From: Halococcaceae archaeon
GTDB taxonomy: Archaea > Halobacteriota > Halobacteria > Halobacteriales > Halalkalicoccaceae
Assembly (NCBI GenBank): GCA_007129135.1
Contig: SKWB01000384.1
Span: 1-23,054 of the forward strand
Length of the DNA stretch: 23,054 nt
Direction of reading: 5' to 3'
Shown here piece after piece: positions 6,789-14,136 of the stretch. Under the pieces are notes generated by a model. It searched no databases. It was not told where the DNA came from and was given only the letters and a program-made list of their open reading frames with translations. The stretch's first letter is position 1; each line of letters begins with the position of its first letter. A program made the translations under genes and the position numbers.

Positions 6789-7223
6789 TCACTCTTCGTC
6801 CGTTTCGGACGGCGGCGCATCCAGGTCGAGCGCGAGGTTCGTGAGCAGCCGTTGGAGTTCGGTCTTCCGCAGGTCCTTTCCGAACCAGTCCTTCAGGAAC
6901 GAGAACCGCCCCCCGAACGTGAACTCGGAGCGGACCGAGACGCGCGTGTCCCCGTTCTCCCGCACCGTGATCCGGGTGTGCATCTCCTCGAACGGACCCT
7001 CGCCGTCGATCTGTGTGTAGCTGTAGCCGTTCTTCTGCTTCCGGAACTCGAGTGTCGTGGCGACGTTCTCGCCCGTCGCTGTCACGACCGTCGTCTCACC
7101 CGAGTCCGTCACCTCGGTCACGTCGTAGGTGCCCGCGTACTCGACGATCGACGCCGGCGACAGCGCCCGTTCGACCTCGGCACGGGGGATCTCGAGGAGC
7201 ACGGTTGCTTCGACGGTTCTCAT
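6789..7223 (-). CDS. SRPBCC-superfamily (polyketide cyclase/CoxG-like) protein
   Basis: A START/Bet v1-type fold of 144 residues, expected to bind a hydrophobic ligand in the cytoplasm. The opening MRTVEATVLLEIPRAEVERAL is the typical first strand and helix of the family. Strand-rich middle segments follow (TTLEFRKQKNGYSYTQIDGEGPFEEMHTRITV), then a long C-terminal helix (FGKDLRKTELQRLLTNLALDL), and the length is normal. The ligand is unknown. It is divergent from the C45 acyltransferase gene, with 123 bases between starts. Its own promoter is a TATATA 29 bases upstream of the ATG. Confidence 0.82.
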   Translation of the reverse strand: MRTVEATVLLEIPRAEVERALSPASIVEYAGTYDVTEVTDSGETTVVTATGENVATTLEFRKQKNGYSYTQIDGEGPFEEMHTRITVRENGDTRVSVRSEFTFGGRFSFLKDWFGKDLRKTELQRLLTNLALDLDAPPSETDEE

Positions 7224-7249
7224 CGGCTCCGTCTACGGGGAGGGAGGGG

Positions 7250-7255
7250 TATATA
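7250..7255 (-). promoter_or_regulatory. TATA box for the SRPBCC gene
   Basis: TATATA lies about 29 bases upstream of the ATG whose first base is 7223. The spacing fits a leaderless transcript leftward. It is one of the clearest AT-rich boxes in an otherwise GC-rich spacer. Confidence 0.6.
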
Positions 7256-7312
7256 CCATCGGCTCCGGCCGCCTGGTTCGCGAGGGAGAGACGGCAACGC
7301 CGACCCGAAGGT

Positions 7313-7328
7313 GGGGGCTTTTGCCCCC
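7313..7328 (+). promoter_or_regulatory. Perfect short palindrome over the likely TATA of the C45 gene
   Basis: GGGGGC (7313-7318), a TTTT core and GCCCCC (7323-7328) form a perfect six-base-pair inverted repeat. The T core is about 26 bases before the ATG at 7347. This is the only AT-rich spot at promoter distance, so the palindrome either frames the core promoter as an operator or forms a leader hairpin. Confidence 0.4.
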
Positions 7329-7346
7329 GCCGCGCGAGCGGGGGGT

Positions 7347-8444
7347 ATGACCGAGTTCGAGCGGATCGTCCTGCGCGGCGAACCGTACGACCGCGGCTAC
7401 GACCACGGCGAGCGCTTCTCCGAGGCGGTCGCGGCGAACGTCGAGACCTACAGACGACGGTTCGAACACGAGGGGGTCGACCTCGCCGGCCTCCGCGAGA
7501 GCGCGAAACGGTACGTCGGCCTGATCGAGCGGTGGAACCCGGAGTACGCGGCGGAGATGCACGGCATCGCGGACGGGAGCGGGGTCTCGCTCACCGAGGT
7601 CGCGACGCTGAACGTCCGCTGGGAGGTGCTCTACCCGGCGTGGAAGGCGGGGGTCGCCTCCTCGGAGACGGGGCCGTCGGTCGACGGCTGTACGAGTTTC
7701 GGCGTTCGGGCGCCCGCGACCGCCGACGGCGGCCCCTACATGGGACAGAACTGGGACTGGCTCTCGCCGATCGCGGAGACGGTCTTCCTCGTCGAACTCC
7801 GTCGCGAGAACGCCCCGGACGCGCTCTACATGACCGAGGCGGGGATCGTCGGCGGGAAGGTCGGGCTGAACGAGCACGGGATCGGACTGGCGGTGAACGG
7901 ACTGCTCTCAACTCGCGATGGCGAGGAGGAGTTCGAACGGCCGTACCACGTCCGGTTCCGCGAGATTCTCGATGCCGAGCGGTTCGACGACGCGCTCAGA
8001 CCGGTGCTCGAGACCGACCGCGTCTGTTCGGCGAACGTCATGGTCGGCCACGCGGCGGGCGAGATCATCGACCTGGAAGCCGCCCCGACCGACGTCGCAC
8101 CCCTGTATCCGGACGAGGGGATCCTCACACACTCGAACCACTTCGTCTCCGACGTCGCAGAGAGCGTCAACGAGCGACGAAGCCCGAGCACCCTCTACCG
8201 CGCCTCGCGGCTCAGGCGACTGCTCGCCGAGAACCACGGAGCGATCGGCGAGGAGGCGATCGGTGGGGCGCTCCGCGATCACTTCGCGCACCCGGCGAGC
8301 ATCTGCAAACACGTCGATACGGCCCTTCCCGAGGAGGAGTACGGTCAGACGAACGCGAGCCTGATACTGGACCTCGAGGCGCGTCGTATCCTCGCCGTTC
8401 GGGGTCCTCCCTGCGAGGGGGAGTACCGCGAGTACGCGCTCTGA
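7347..8444 (+). CDS. C45-family acyltransferase/amidohydrolase (Ntn hydrolase)
   Basis: A 365-residue member of the acyl-CoA:6-aminopenicillanate acyltransferase family (peptidase family C45, Ntn-hydrolase fold). These proteins cut themselves before a cysteine that becomes the N-terminal nucleophile. Here the site is DGCTSFGV, giving G114-C115, and the core motif MGQNWDW follows about 20 residues on. Other typical segments are IVGGKVGLNEHGIGLAVN and the ILTHSNHF block near residue 255. Characterised relatives act on penicillin side chains or N-acyl compounds, but the natural archaeal substrate is unknown. There is no signal peptide, so it is cytoplasmic. The frame is open far upstream to 6447, but that part is antisense to the SRPBCC gene, and ATG 7347 matches the family's N-terminus. 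Confidence 0.88.
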   Translation: MTEFERIVLRGEPYDRGYDHGERFSEAVAANVETYRRRFEHEGVDLAGLRESAKRYVGLIERWNPEYAAEMHGIADGSGVSLTEVATLNVRWEVLYPAWKAGVASSETGPSVDGCTSFGVRAPATADGGPYMGQNWDWLSPIAETVFLVELRRENAPDALYMTEAGIVGGKVGLNEHGIGLAVNGLLSTRDGEEEFERPYHVRFREILDAERFDDALRPVLETDRVCSANVMVGHAAGEIIDLEAAPTDVAPLYPDEGILTHSNHFVSDVAESVNERRSPSTLYRASRLRRLLAENHGAIGEEAIGGALRDHFAHPASICKHVDTALPEEEYGQTNASLILDLEARRILAVRGPPCEGEYREYAL

Positions 8445-8547
8445 GAGGGACAGTCGTACCGACTAGGGCCTCGGCTGATCGACTGATCCCGCCTCTCGGT
8501 CCCGAAGTGGAGACCGACGAACGTCTCCCATACTCCCTACGGGACGG
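8441..8547 (+). repeat. Diverged dispersed repeat, copy B (after C45 stop)
   Basis: Begins CTGAGAGGGA on the stop codon of the C45 gene and aligns by eye with 1928-2040 after the MMPL stop. The order of shared blocks is the same and total length differs by six bases. The copies are in the same orientation and about 6.5 kb apart. Confidence 0.4.
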
Positions 8548-8756
8548 GTTCGGCGGTTCGACCGACGGTATTGATGGTCCTGACTGCGTGACGGTTCGAC
8601 GGCACGCCGTCGTGCGATCGGTACGGGAACGACCTGCGATCATCACTCGTATCCCGGGGCCACGGGGGAAGCCGGCCCGAGTGAGCCCGCTTCTCTGGCT
8701 CTGGCACGAACCCCCACCGGCGCTGGGAGGACCCGCTCGTCGACGAGACAGCGATG
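8445..8756. other. Non-coding spacer before the DHH gene
   Basis: About 310 bases with no supported gene on either strand. Its first 100 bases are copy B of the diverged repeat. A short inverted repeat (GACGG ... CCGTC) lies near 8597-8611. Long open frames across it are basic shadows continuing from neighbouring genes. Confidence 0.55.
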
Positions 8757-8790
8757 CACTCCTAAGTGTCCCGTGATCCTATGGTGGACG

Positions 8791-9810
8791 ATGAAGCGGG
8801 CCCAGCGACTGTACGACCTGCTCGCCGACGGCGCCGAGATCAACATCGTCTGTCACAACAACCCCGATCCGGACTGTCTCGCGAGCGCGCTCGCGCTGGG
8901 TCGGATCGCGGCCGCAGCCGGCATCGACGCCCGTCACATCCTCTACAGCGGCGATATCTCCCACCAGCAGAACCGGGCGTTCGTCAACCTGCTCGACATC
9001 GAACTCGAACCGTTCGAGTCCGCGACCGTCAGGGATCGACCGGCGGGTTCGTTGCTCGCGTTCGTCGATCACTCGGTTCCCGGCGCGAACAACAACGTTC
9101 CCGAGGGGACGGCCGTGGACGTCGTGATCGATCACCACCCCGCCGAGGGGATCGACGCGCGGTTCGTCGACCACCGCGTGGAGGTCGGGGCGGCTGCGAC
9201 CATCCTCGCGGAGTACGTCCGGGCCCTGGAGATCGACCTCGATACCGTGCTCGCGACGGCGCTCCTGTTCGCCATCCGTCGCGAGACCCTCAACTTCCTC
9301 CGTGGAGCGACCCGTGAGGAGTACGAGGCGGCGGGCTACCTTCACGGCCACGTGGACCAGGGGATACTCCGACAGCTGTCGACGCCGTCGGTTACCGGGG
9401 CGACCCTCGACGCCATCGCGACCGCTATCCGCAACCGGACGACGAGATCGGCGGTGCTGATCTCCCACGTCGGCCGGACGACCGAACGGGACGCGCTCCC
9501 GCAGGCCGCCGACTACCTCGCGACCCTGGAAGGGGTCCAGACCGTCATCGTCTTCGGGATCGTCCACGGATCGATTCACCTCAGCGCACGGTCGCCCGAT
9601 CCACGGGTCCACGTCGGCAACGTGCTCAAAGAGGCGTTCGAGGACGTCGGGAGCGCCGGGGGTCACCACGACTCGGCGGGCGGTGAGATCCCGCTCGGGA
9701 TCTTCGCCGATTACGCGACCGACGGCGACCGCCTGCTGGAGATCGTCGAACAGGTCATCACCGCTCGCCTCCTCGCCGGACTCGACCTCGCCGACGGTTC
9801 GAAGGGGTAG
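8791..9810 (+). CDS. DHH/DHHA1-family phosphoesterase (NrnA-like)
   Basis: A 339-residue predicted Mn-dependent phosphoesterase of the RecJ/NrnA group, acting on short oligonucleotides, pAp or cyclic dinucleotides in bacterial relatives. Motif I is CHNNPDPDCLASA (H22, D26, D28), motif II FVDHS (D93, H94) and motif III VVIDHH (D114, H115, H116). The C-terminal DHHA1 substrate domain shows GGHHDSAGG (about 290-298). One oddity: the segment that in most NrnA proteins reads GI(R/L)xDT is AIRRETLNF here, with Glu166 in place of the metal-binding Asp. ATG 8791 is preferred over GTG 8773 because a weak TATA-like CCTAAG is 27 bases upstream of it. The gene is convergent with uspA. Confidence 0.88.
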   Translation: MKRAQRLYDLLADGAEINIVCHNNPDPDCLASALALGRIAAAAGIDARHILYSGDISHQQNRAFVNLLDIELEPFESATVRDRPAGSLLAFVDHSVPGANNNVPEGTAVDVVIDHHPAEGIDARFVDHRVEVGAAATILAEYVRALEIDLDTVLATALLFAIRRETLNFLRGATREEYEAAGYLHGHVDQGILRQLSTPSVTGATLDAIATAIRNRTTRSAVLISHVGRTTERDALPQAADYLATLEGVQTVIVFGIVHGSIHLSARSPDPRVHVGNVLKEAFEDVGSAGGHHDSAGGEIPLGIFADYATDGDRLLEIVEQVITARLLAGLDLADGSKG

Positions 9811-9865
9811 CCGATCGGTCCGTTCTCGACGGATCACCGGCCAGCACCGGACGACCGGACCCCTC

Positions 9866-9957
9866 GTCCGTATCGTACGGACTGCTGTCCGTCCGTATCG
9901 GTCGGATCGGTACCCAGCTCTCGATCCCAGCGGTACCCAGGGCCAGCAGTCCGTATC
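9866..9957. repeat. Cluster of direct and inverted repeats in a convergent spacer
   Basis: GTCCGTATC occurs three times (9866, 9891, 9949). The first copy pairs with TACGGAC at 9876-9882 as a hairpin with a seven-base-pair stem and three-base loop. TACGGACTGCTG (9876-9887) is the exact reverse complement of CAGCAGTCCGTA (9944-9955), a 12-base inverted repeat. CGGTACCCAG occurs twice (9908, 9931). All lie between the ends of two convergent genes. The repeats could form alternative hairpins and serve as a bidirectional terminator, or as binding sites; function is not shown. Confidence 0.65.
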
Positions 9958-10036
9958 CGTCGTCCGCGGTCCGAACGGTGGACGGTGGGGGAGAGTGTAC
10001 ACACCGCAACCGGTCACTCCGACGGCCCCGGAGGGT

Positions 10037-10474
10037 CTACCCGCCCCGCACGACGAGCACCGGACAGTTCGCACCGTCGACGACCCGCTCCGAGACGCTC
10101 CCCATCGTCGCGAGCTTCTCCCGGGGGCTCTTGCCGTGTGCGCCGATGACGATCAGGTCGATCCCCTCTTCGTCCGCGTAGGTGAGGATCTCGCGGTCCG
10201 GCCGACCCCGGCGCAGTTCGGTCCTCGTCTCCAGACCCGCGCCCACAGCCTCCTCATCGACCGAGCCAACGGCCGACGCCGCCTCGGACTCGAGCGCGTC
10301 TTCCACGCCCTCGCGGCCGTCGTCGGGGGCCGATCGAACGATCCGGGTGTCGATCACCGAGAGCGCGTGGACCTCGGCGCCGTGGTCCGCCGCGATCGAG
10401 AGCGCGTGCGAGAGCGTCGCGTCGGTCGCCTCGCTTCCGTCAGTCGGGACCAGTATCCGTTCGTAGAGCGCCAT
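10037..10474 (-). CDS. Universal stress protein, UspA family
   Basis: A single-domain Usp of 145 residues with the normal start MALYERILVPTDGSEATDATLSHAL and end CPVLVVRGG. The nucleotide loop is present as GAHGKSPREKLATMGSVSERV. The spacing between the second Gly and the GS is ten residues rather than the usual nine of the ATP-binding motif, so ATP binding is likely but not certain. These proteins are cytoplasmic dimers linked to stress survival, and haloarchaea carry many. The frame runs upstream to 10603, but a TATA-like TTTAGT 26 bases before ATG 10474 supports the short form. It is divergent from a 47-residue membrane protein gene. Confidence 0.93.
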   Translation of the reverse strand: MALYERILVPTDGSEATDATLSHALSIAADHGAEVHALSVIDTRIVRSAPDDGREGVEDALESEAASAVGSVDEEAVGAGLETRTELRRGRPDREILTYADEEGIDLIVIGAHGKSPREKLATMGSVSERVVDGANCPVLVVRGG

Positions 10475-10496
10475 GGCCGGGCTACGCGACCCGGTC

Positions 10497-10502
10497 ACTA
10501 AA
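10497..10502 (-). promoter_or_regulatory. TATA-like element for uspA
   Basis: Reads TTTAGT leftward, centred about 26 bases before the ATG of the Usp gene. It sits in the 82-base spacer shared with the divergent small membrane protein gene. Confidence 0.45.
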
Positions 10503-10556
10503 GTCGACCCCGTTCGCCGGCGGAGACCCTTTGTCCCGAGGCCTCGATTCCCCGCT

Positions 10557-10700
10557 ATGGTTCGCCCCTCGACCGCCGTGATCGCCGTCTCGCTCGTGCT
10601 CATCGTCGTCCCGATCCCGGTCCTCCCGCCGTTCGTCGGCTTCGCGATCGGCGTCCTCGGCCTGTTCTGTGGCCTCTTGCTCCGGCTGCTCGGGCTCTGA
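10557..10700 (+). CDS. 47-residue two-helix membrane protein
   Basis: A very small hydrophobic protein, MVRPSTAVIAVSLVLIVVPI followed by a Pro/Gly turn and a second helix ending LLLRLLGL. Residues about 6-20 and 26-45 would span the membrane. The start is taken at ATG 10557; the in-frame extension from 10473 is Arg/Pro-rich and overlaps the uspA promoter. Nothing names its function. It is likely real because of its clean hydrophobic pattern, but I cannot show that from one sequence. It ends 43 bases before the SDR start and may be co-transcribed with it. Confidence 0.55.
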   Translation: MVRPSTAVIAVSLVLIVVPIPVLPPFVGFAIGVLGLFCGLLLRLLGL

Positions 10701-10743
10701 CCGGATCCGACAGCTACTCGGTCCCGACCCGTCTCCCACCCGC

Positions 10744-11487
10744 ATGGGAGAACTCGACGGGGAGACGGTCGTCGTGACCGGCGCGAGCCGCGGACTCGGA
10801 CGCTCGATGTCGCTTCGCTTCGCCGCGGAGGGGGCGAACGTCGCGCTGCTCGCGCGCGGACGAGACGACCTGGAGGCGGTCGCCGACGAGGCGACGGGCG
10901 AGACGCTCGTCGTCCCGACCGACGTCACCGAGAGCGAGGCGGTGAGGAACGCGGTCGAGGCGGTCCTCGAGACGTACGGCGAACCGACCTGCCTCGTGAA
11001 CAACGCCGGCATCGGACAGCTCACCCTCCACGACGAACTCAGGGAGACGGTCGACGTCGAGGAGACCGACTGGCGGACGATCCTCGACGTGAACCTCACG
11101 GGGGTCTTTCTCTGCGCGAAACACACCCTCCCGCCGATGCTCGAGGCGGGACGGGGCAACGTGATCAACGTCTCCTCCGGGCTGGGCCGCCGGGCGCTCC
11201 CGGGGTGGGGGCCGTACGTCACCTCGAAGTGGGGCCTCGAAGGCTTCACCCGGACGCTCGCGATGGAGTACGAGGGCACCGTGAACGTCAACGGGCTGGA
11301 CCCCGGCGGACGGGTCGAGACGGCGTTCTGGGACCACCTGCCGGACGAGGAACGGGAGGGGGTCCTCTCCGCCGACGTGATGGACGACGCGGCGGTGGCG
11401 CTCGCCGCCCAGCCACCCGGGGGAATCACCGGCGAGTCGCTCCCGGCCGAGGAGTGGGAAGCGCGCTTCGACGCGGAAACGAGTTAG
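10744..11487 (+). CDS. Short-chain dehydrogenase/reductase (SDR)
   Basis: A classical SDR of 247 residues, a cytoplasmic NAD(P)-dependent oxidoreductase. The cofactor motif is TGASRGLG (residues 12-19), followed by an Arg-rich turn (LLARGRDD) that may favour NADP. NNAG follows at the end of strand 4, and the catalytic set is S145, Y158 and K162 (YVTSK). Substrate is not predictable: the family covers sugars, ketoacyl-ACP and many alcohols. ATG 10744 gives the normal SDR N-terminus, and the longer frame from 10669 overlaps the small membrane protein. The next gene's TATA box overlaps this stop codon, so the regulator downstream has its own promoter. Confidence 0.93.
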   Translation: MGELDGETVVVTGASRGLGRSMSLRFAAEGANVALLARGRDDLEAVADEATGETLVVPTDVTESEAVRNAVEAVLETYGEPTCLVNNAGIGQLTLHDELRETVDVEETDWRTILDVNLTGVFLCAKHTLPPMLEAGRGNVINVSSGLGRRALPGWGPYVTSKWGLEGFTRTLAMEYEGTVNVNGLDPGGRVETAFWDHLPDEEREGVLSADVMDDAAVALAAQPPGGITGESLPAEEWEARFDAETS

Positions 11488-11496
11488 TTTGATAAC
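11488..11496 (+). promoter_or_regulatory. TATA-like element for the PAS/GAF HTH_10 regulator
   Basis: TTTGATAAC is centred about 26 bases before the ATG at 11518 and directly follows the SDR stop codon. The spacing supports a leaderless transcript from 11518 rather than the in-frame ATG at 11539. Confidence 0.5.
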
Positions 11497-11517
11497 GCTT
11501 GCTCCGTAGGTAGCGGT

Positions 11518-13959
11518 ATGCGCGGATCGGAGCGAGCGATGAGCGACGGTGGCTCGGTGGTGGGACGCGACCACCTCGGGGACCGGCTCCACCAGTTCGC
11601 CGAGAGCGTCGGGGAGGTGCTCTGGATGACGGACTACCCGAAACGGGAGGTGCTCTACGTCAACTCGGCCTACGAGGAGGTCTGGGGCCGGTCGCGCGAG
11701 GAGCTCTACGCCGACCCGGCCGCCTACTTGGAGGCGGTCCACCCCGAGGACAGGGAGCGGCTCCGGGAGAAGATCCACGGACGTTTCGAGTTCGACGCGG
11801 AGTACCGGATCCTCCGGTCGGACGGCGAGCTACGCTGGATCCGCGAGCGGGCCACGCCGATCGTCGACGATGAGGACGAGGTGACACACGTCGTCGGTCT
11901 CGCGACGGACGTCACCGAACAGAAGTCGGTCGAGGAGGCGCTTCGCGCCGAAGACGAACTCAACGAGCGGATCATCGAGACGACCCCGGTCGGGATCGTG
12001 GTCGCGGGCGCGGCCGGGGAGGTGACGTACTCGAACGACCGTGCGAGCGAGATACTCGGCGAGGTGCTCCCAGGACGCGTCGAGGAGCTCTTCCCGGCGC
12101 TGTGCACCGAAGGCGAGGCGAGCGGGCGAGAGCGAGTCCGACGGTTCGAACGGGAGTTCGAGCGGCCAGACGGACAGCAGCGGCTGCTACAGGTGAACGC
12201 TACGGCGCTCCGAGGGGTCGACGGCACGACCGGTGCGGTCTACGCGTTCGAGGACGTCACGAAGCGCAGACAGCGCGAGCGGACGCTGGTCGCGCTCCAC
12301 GAGGCGACGCAGTGGATGATGCGCGCGGAGAGCCCCGACGAGGTCGCCGAGGTGGTGACCGACGCCGCCACGGAGATCCTCGGCTTCTCGCTCGTCGGCG
12401 TCTACCGGTTCGACGCCGACGAGTACGCGCTGGTCCCCCGCGCGGTCTCCTCCGACGTCCCGGAGACGTTCGATCGGATCCCCGTCTTCGAGGGCGACGA
12501 CTCGCTCGCGTGGGACGCCTTCGTCGAGGGCGAACTCGCGGTCTACGACGACATCCGTGCGATCAAGGAGATATCGAACGAGCTCCCGGTGCGGAGCCAG
12601 CTAGTGGTCCCGCTCGGCACGCACGGGATCCTCATCACCGGCTCCCCGCAGGTCGCCACGTTCGGCGAGGAGGACGTCCGGCTCGCGCAGGTGCTCGCGG
12701 CGAACACGGAGGCCGCCCTGGAGCGCGCCGATCGCGAACGCGAACTCAGAGAGCGCGAGCGCGAGCTCCGCCGGGCGAACGACGAACTCGAACGGCTCAC
12801 GCACCTCACCGGGATCATCCGGGAGGTGACCAGCGCGCTCGTCGGGGCGACCTCGCGGGAGGGGGTGATCGACGCCGTCTGTGACCGACTGGCGGCGGCC
12901 GAGCCGTACCGCGCGGCGTGGATCGGCGAGTACGACCCGGCGACGGAGAGCATCGAACTCCGCGGCTGGGACGGCGTCGGCGACCCACCTCGATCCCCGA
13001 TCGGAGTCGGTGACGGGGACCCGCCGACGCCGGCGGGGGATGCGATCCGACACGGTGAGATACGGGTGGTCGACGACCTGCTCGAGGACCGACGGTACGG
13101 TTCCCGACGGTCGGAGGCGCTCTCTCGGGGCTACCGGACGATCGCCGCGGTGCCGATCGCTCACCGCGACCACCGATACGGCGTGCTGGTCGTCTACGCC
13201 CGTGGGCCGGCGATGGGCGAGCGCGAACGGGCAGTGCTCGCCGAACTCGGCGAGACGGTCGGCTACGCGCTCGACGCGATCACCACCCGCCTCGCGCTGG
13301 TCAGCGACAGCCGGACGGAGGTCGTCTTCGGGGTGTCCGATCCCTCGCTGCTCTACGTCCGCCTCGCGAAGGAGAGCGGCGCCCGGATCGACCACCGGGG
13401 GACGGTCGTCAGGTCCGACGGGACCGACCTCCTGTTCGTGAACGCGAGCGGGGTGGAGGGAGCGCGGCTCCGATCGGTGCTCGCGTCGGATCCGGTCGTT
13501 GAGAGCGCCCGGATCATCGTCGAGGACGGGGAGGATCTCCTGCTCGAACTCTCGGTCGAGCGCTCGTTCGTCCGCCAGGTGACCGACCACGGCGGCCGGG
13601 TCCGGTCGTTCTCGGCCGAGGACGGAACGGGAACGCTCACGATCGAACTCCCGACCGGAAGCGACGTCCGGGCGTTCGCGGACGCGTTCACCGAACGCCA
13701 CCCGTCGGCCGAACTACTCGGTAGACGCGACCTGGAGTCGGGGCTTCGCTCGCGGTCGTCGAGGCAGTCCGAACCGGTCGGCGACCTCACCGACCGACAG
13801 TTCGAGATCCTCCAGGCGGCCTACCACGCGGGCTTCTTCGACTCACCGCGCCGACACACCGGGACCGAGATCGCAGAGCACCTCGGGATCGACCAGTCGA
13901 CGTTTCACCGGACGATCCGGACCGCCCAGCGCTCGGTCTTCGACGCGTTGCTCGACTAG
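11518..13959 (+). CDS. PAS-PAS-GAF-GAF bacterio-opsin activator-type regulator (HTH_10)
   Basis: An 813-residue one-component sensor and transcription regulator of the haloarchaeal Bat family. Domain order by eye: PAS about 25-135 (LWMTDYPKREVLYVNSAYEEVWG, with a PAC-like EYRILRSDGELRWIRE); a second PAS about 146-250; GAF about 257-402; a charged coiled coil about 400-428; a second GAF about 430-592; the Bat-specific domain about 593-750; and the HTH_10 DNA-binding domain 757-813, opening LTDRQFEILQAAYHAGFF. No transmembrane helix is seen, so it senses inside the cell. Bat itself controls bacterio-opsin under light and low oxygen, but this paralogue's ligands and targets are unknown. No His-kinase or receiver domain is present. 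It converges on a second, compact HTH_10 gene. Confidence 0.92.
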   Translation: MRGSERAMSDGGSVVGRDHLGDRLHQFAESVGEVLWMTDYPKREVLYVNSAYEEVWGRSREELYADPAAYLEAVHPEDRERLREKIHGRFEFDAEYRILRSDGELRWIRERATPIVDDEDEVTHVVGLATDVTEQKSVEEALRAEDELNERIIETTPVGIVVAGAAGEVTYSNDRASEILGEVLPGRVEELFPALCTEGEASGRERVRRFEREFERPDGQQRLLQVNATALRGVDGTTGAVYAFEDVTKRRQRERTLVALHEATQWMMRAESPDEVAEVVTDAATEILGFSLVGVYRFDADEYALVPRAVSSDVPETFDRIPVFEGDDSLAWDAFVEGELAVYDDIRAIKEISNELPVRSQLVVPLGTHGILITGSPQVATFGEEDVRLAQVLAANTEAALERADRERELRERERELRRANDELERLTHLTGIIREVTSALVGATSREGVIDAVCDRLAAAEPYRAAWIGEYDPATESIELRGWDGVGDPPRSPIGVGDGDPPTPAGDAIRHGEIRVVDDLLEDRRYGSRRSEALSRGYRTIAAVPIAHRDHRYGVLVVYARGPAMGERERAVLAELGETVGYALDAITTRLALVSDSRTEVVFGVSDPSLLYVRLAKESGARIDHRGTVVRSDGTDLLFVNASGVEGARLRSVLASDPVVESARIIVEDGEDLLLELSVERSFVRQVTDHGGRVRSFSAEDGTGTLTIELPTGSDVRAFADAFTERHPSAELLGRRDLESGLRSRSSRQSEPVGDLTDRQFEILQAAYHAGFFDSPRRHTGTEIAEHLGIDQSTFHRTIRTAQRSVFDALLD

Positions 13960-14136
13960 AGTGCAAGTGTTCGTATTGGCCGGTCGACGCGTATACCAAC
14001 AGTTGTACGATACGACTTTGATACTGATTGACCAACGATAGGACGCCCCGTGGTCGCGCGGGGGTATCAGAGGCACTCCGTGGGCGGGCGACGGGAGCGT
14101 CACCCCACACTCGACACTCGTTCACCGTTTTCGGGC

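Noticed and set aside
6447..7346. 300-codon upstream extension of the C45 gene
   Set aside because: It runs antisense through the SRPBCC gene and the small membrane protein; the family N-terminus starts at 7347.
8779..10074. 431-codon minus-strand frame antisense to the DHH gene
   Set aside because: Arg/Asp/Val-rich shadow of a clear DHH/DHHA1 gene; no recognisable family motifs of its own.
14002..14013. GTTGTACGATAC shared with 2270-2281, considered as a common regulator site
   Set aside because: Exact 12-base matches are expected by chance several times in a 23 kb window, the sites are not symmetrical, and the surrounding bases do not match.
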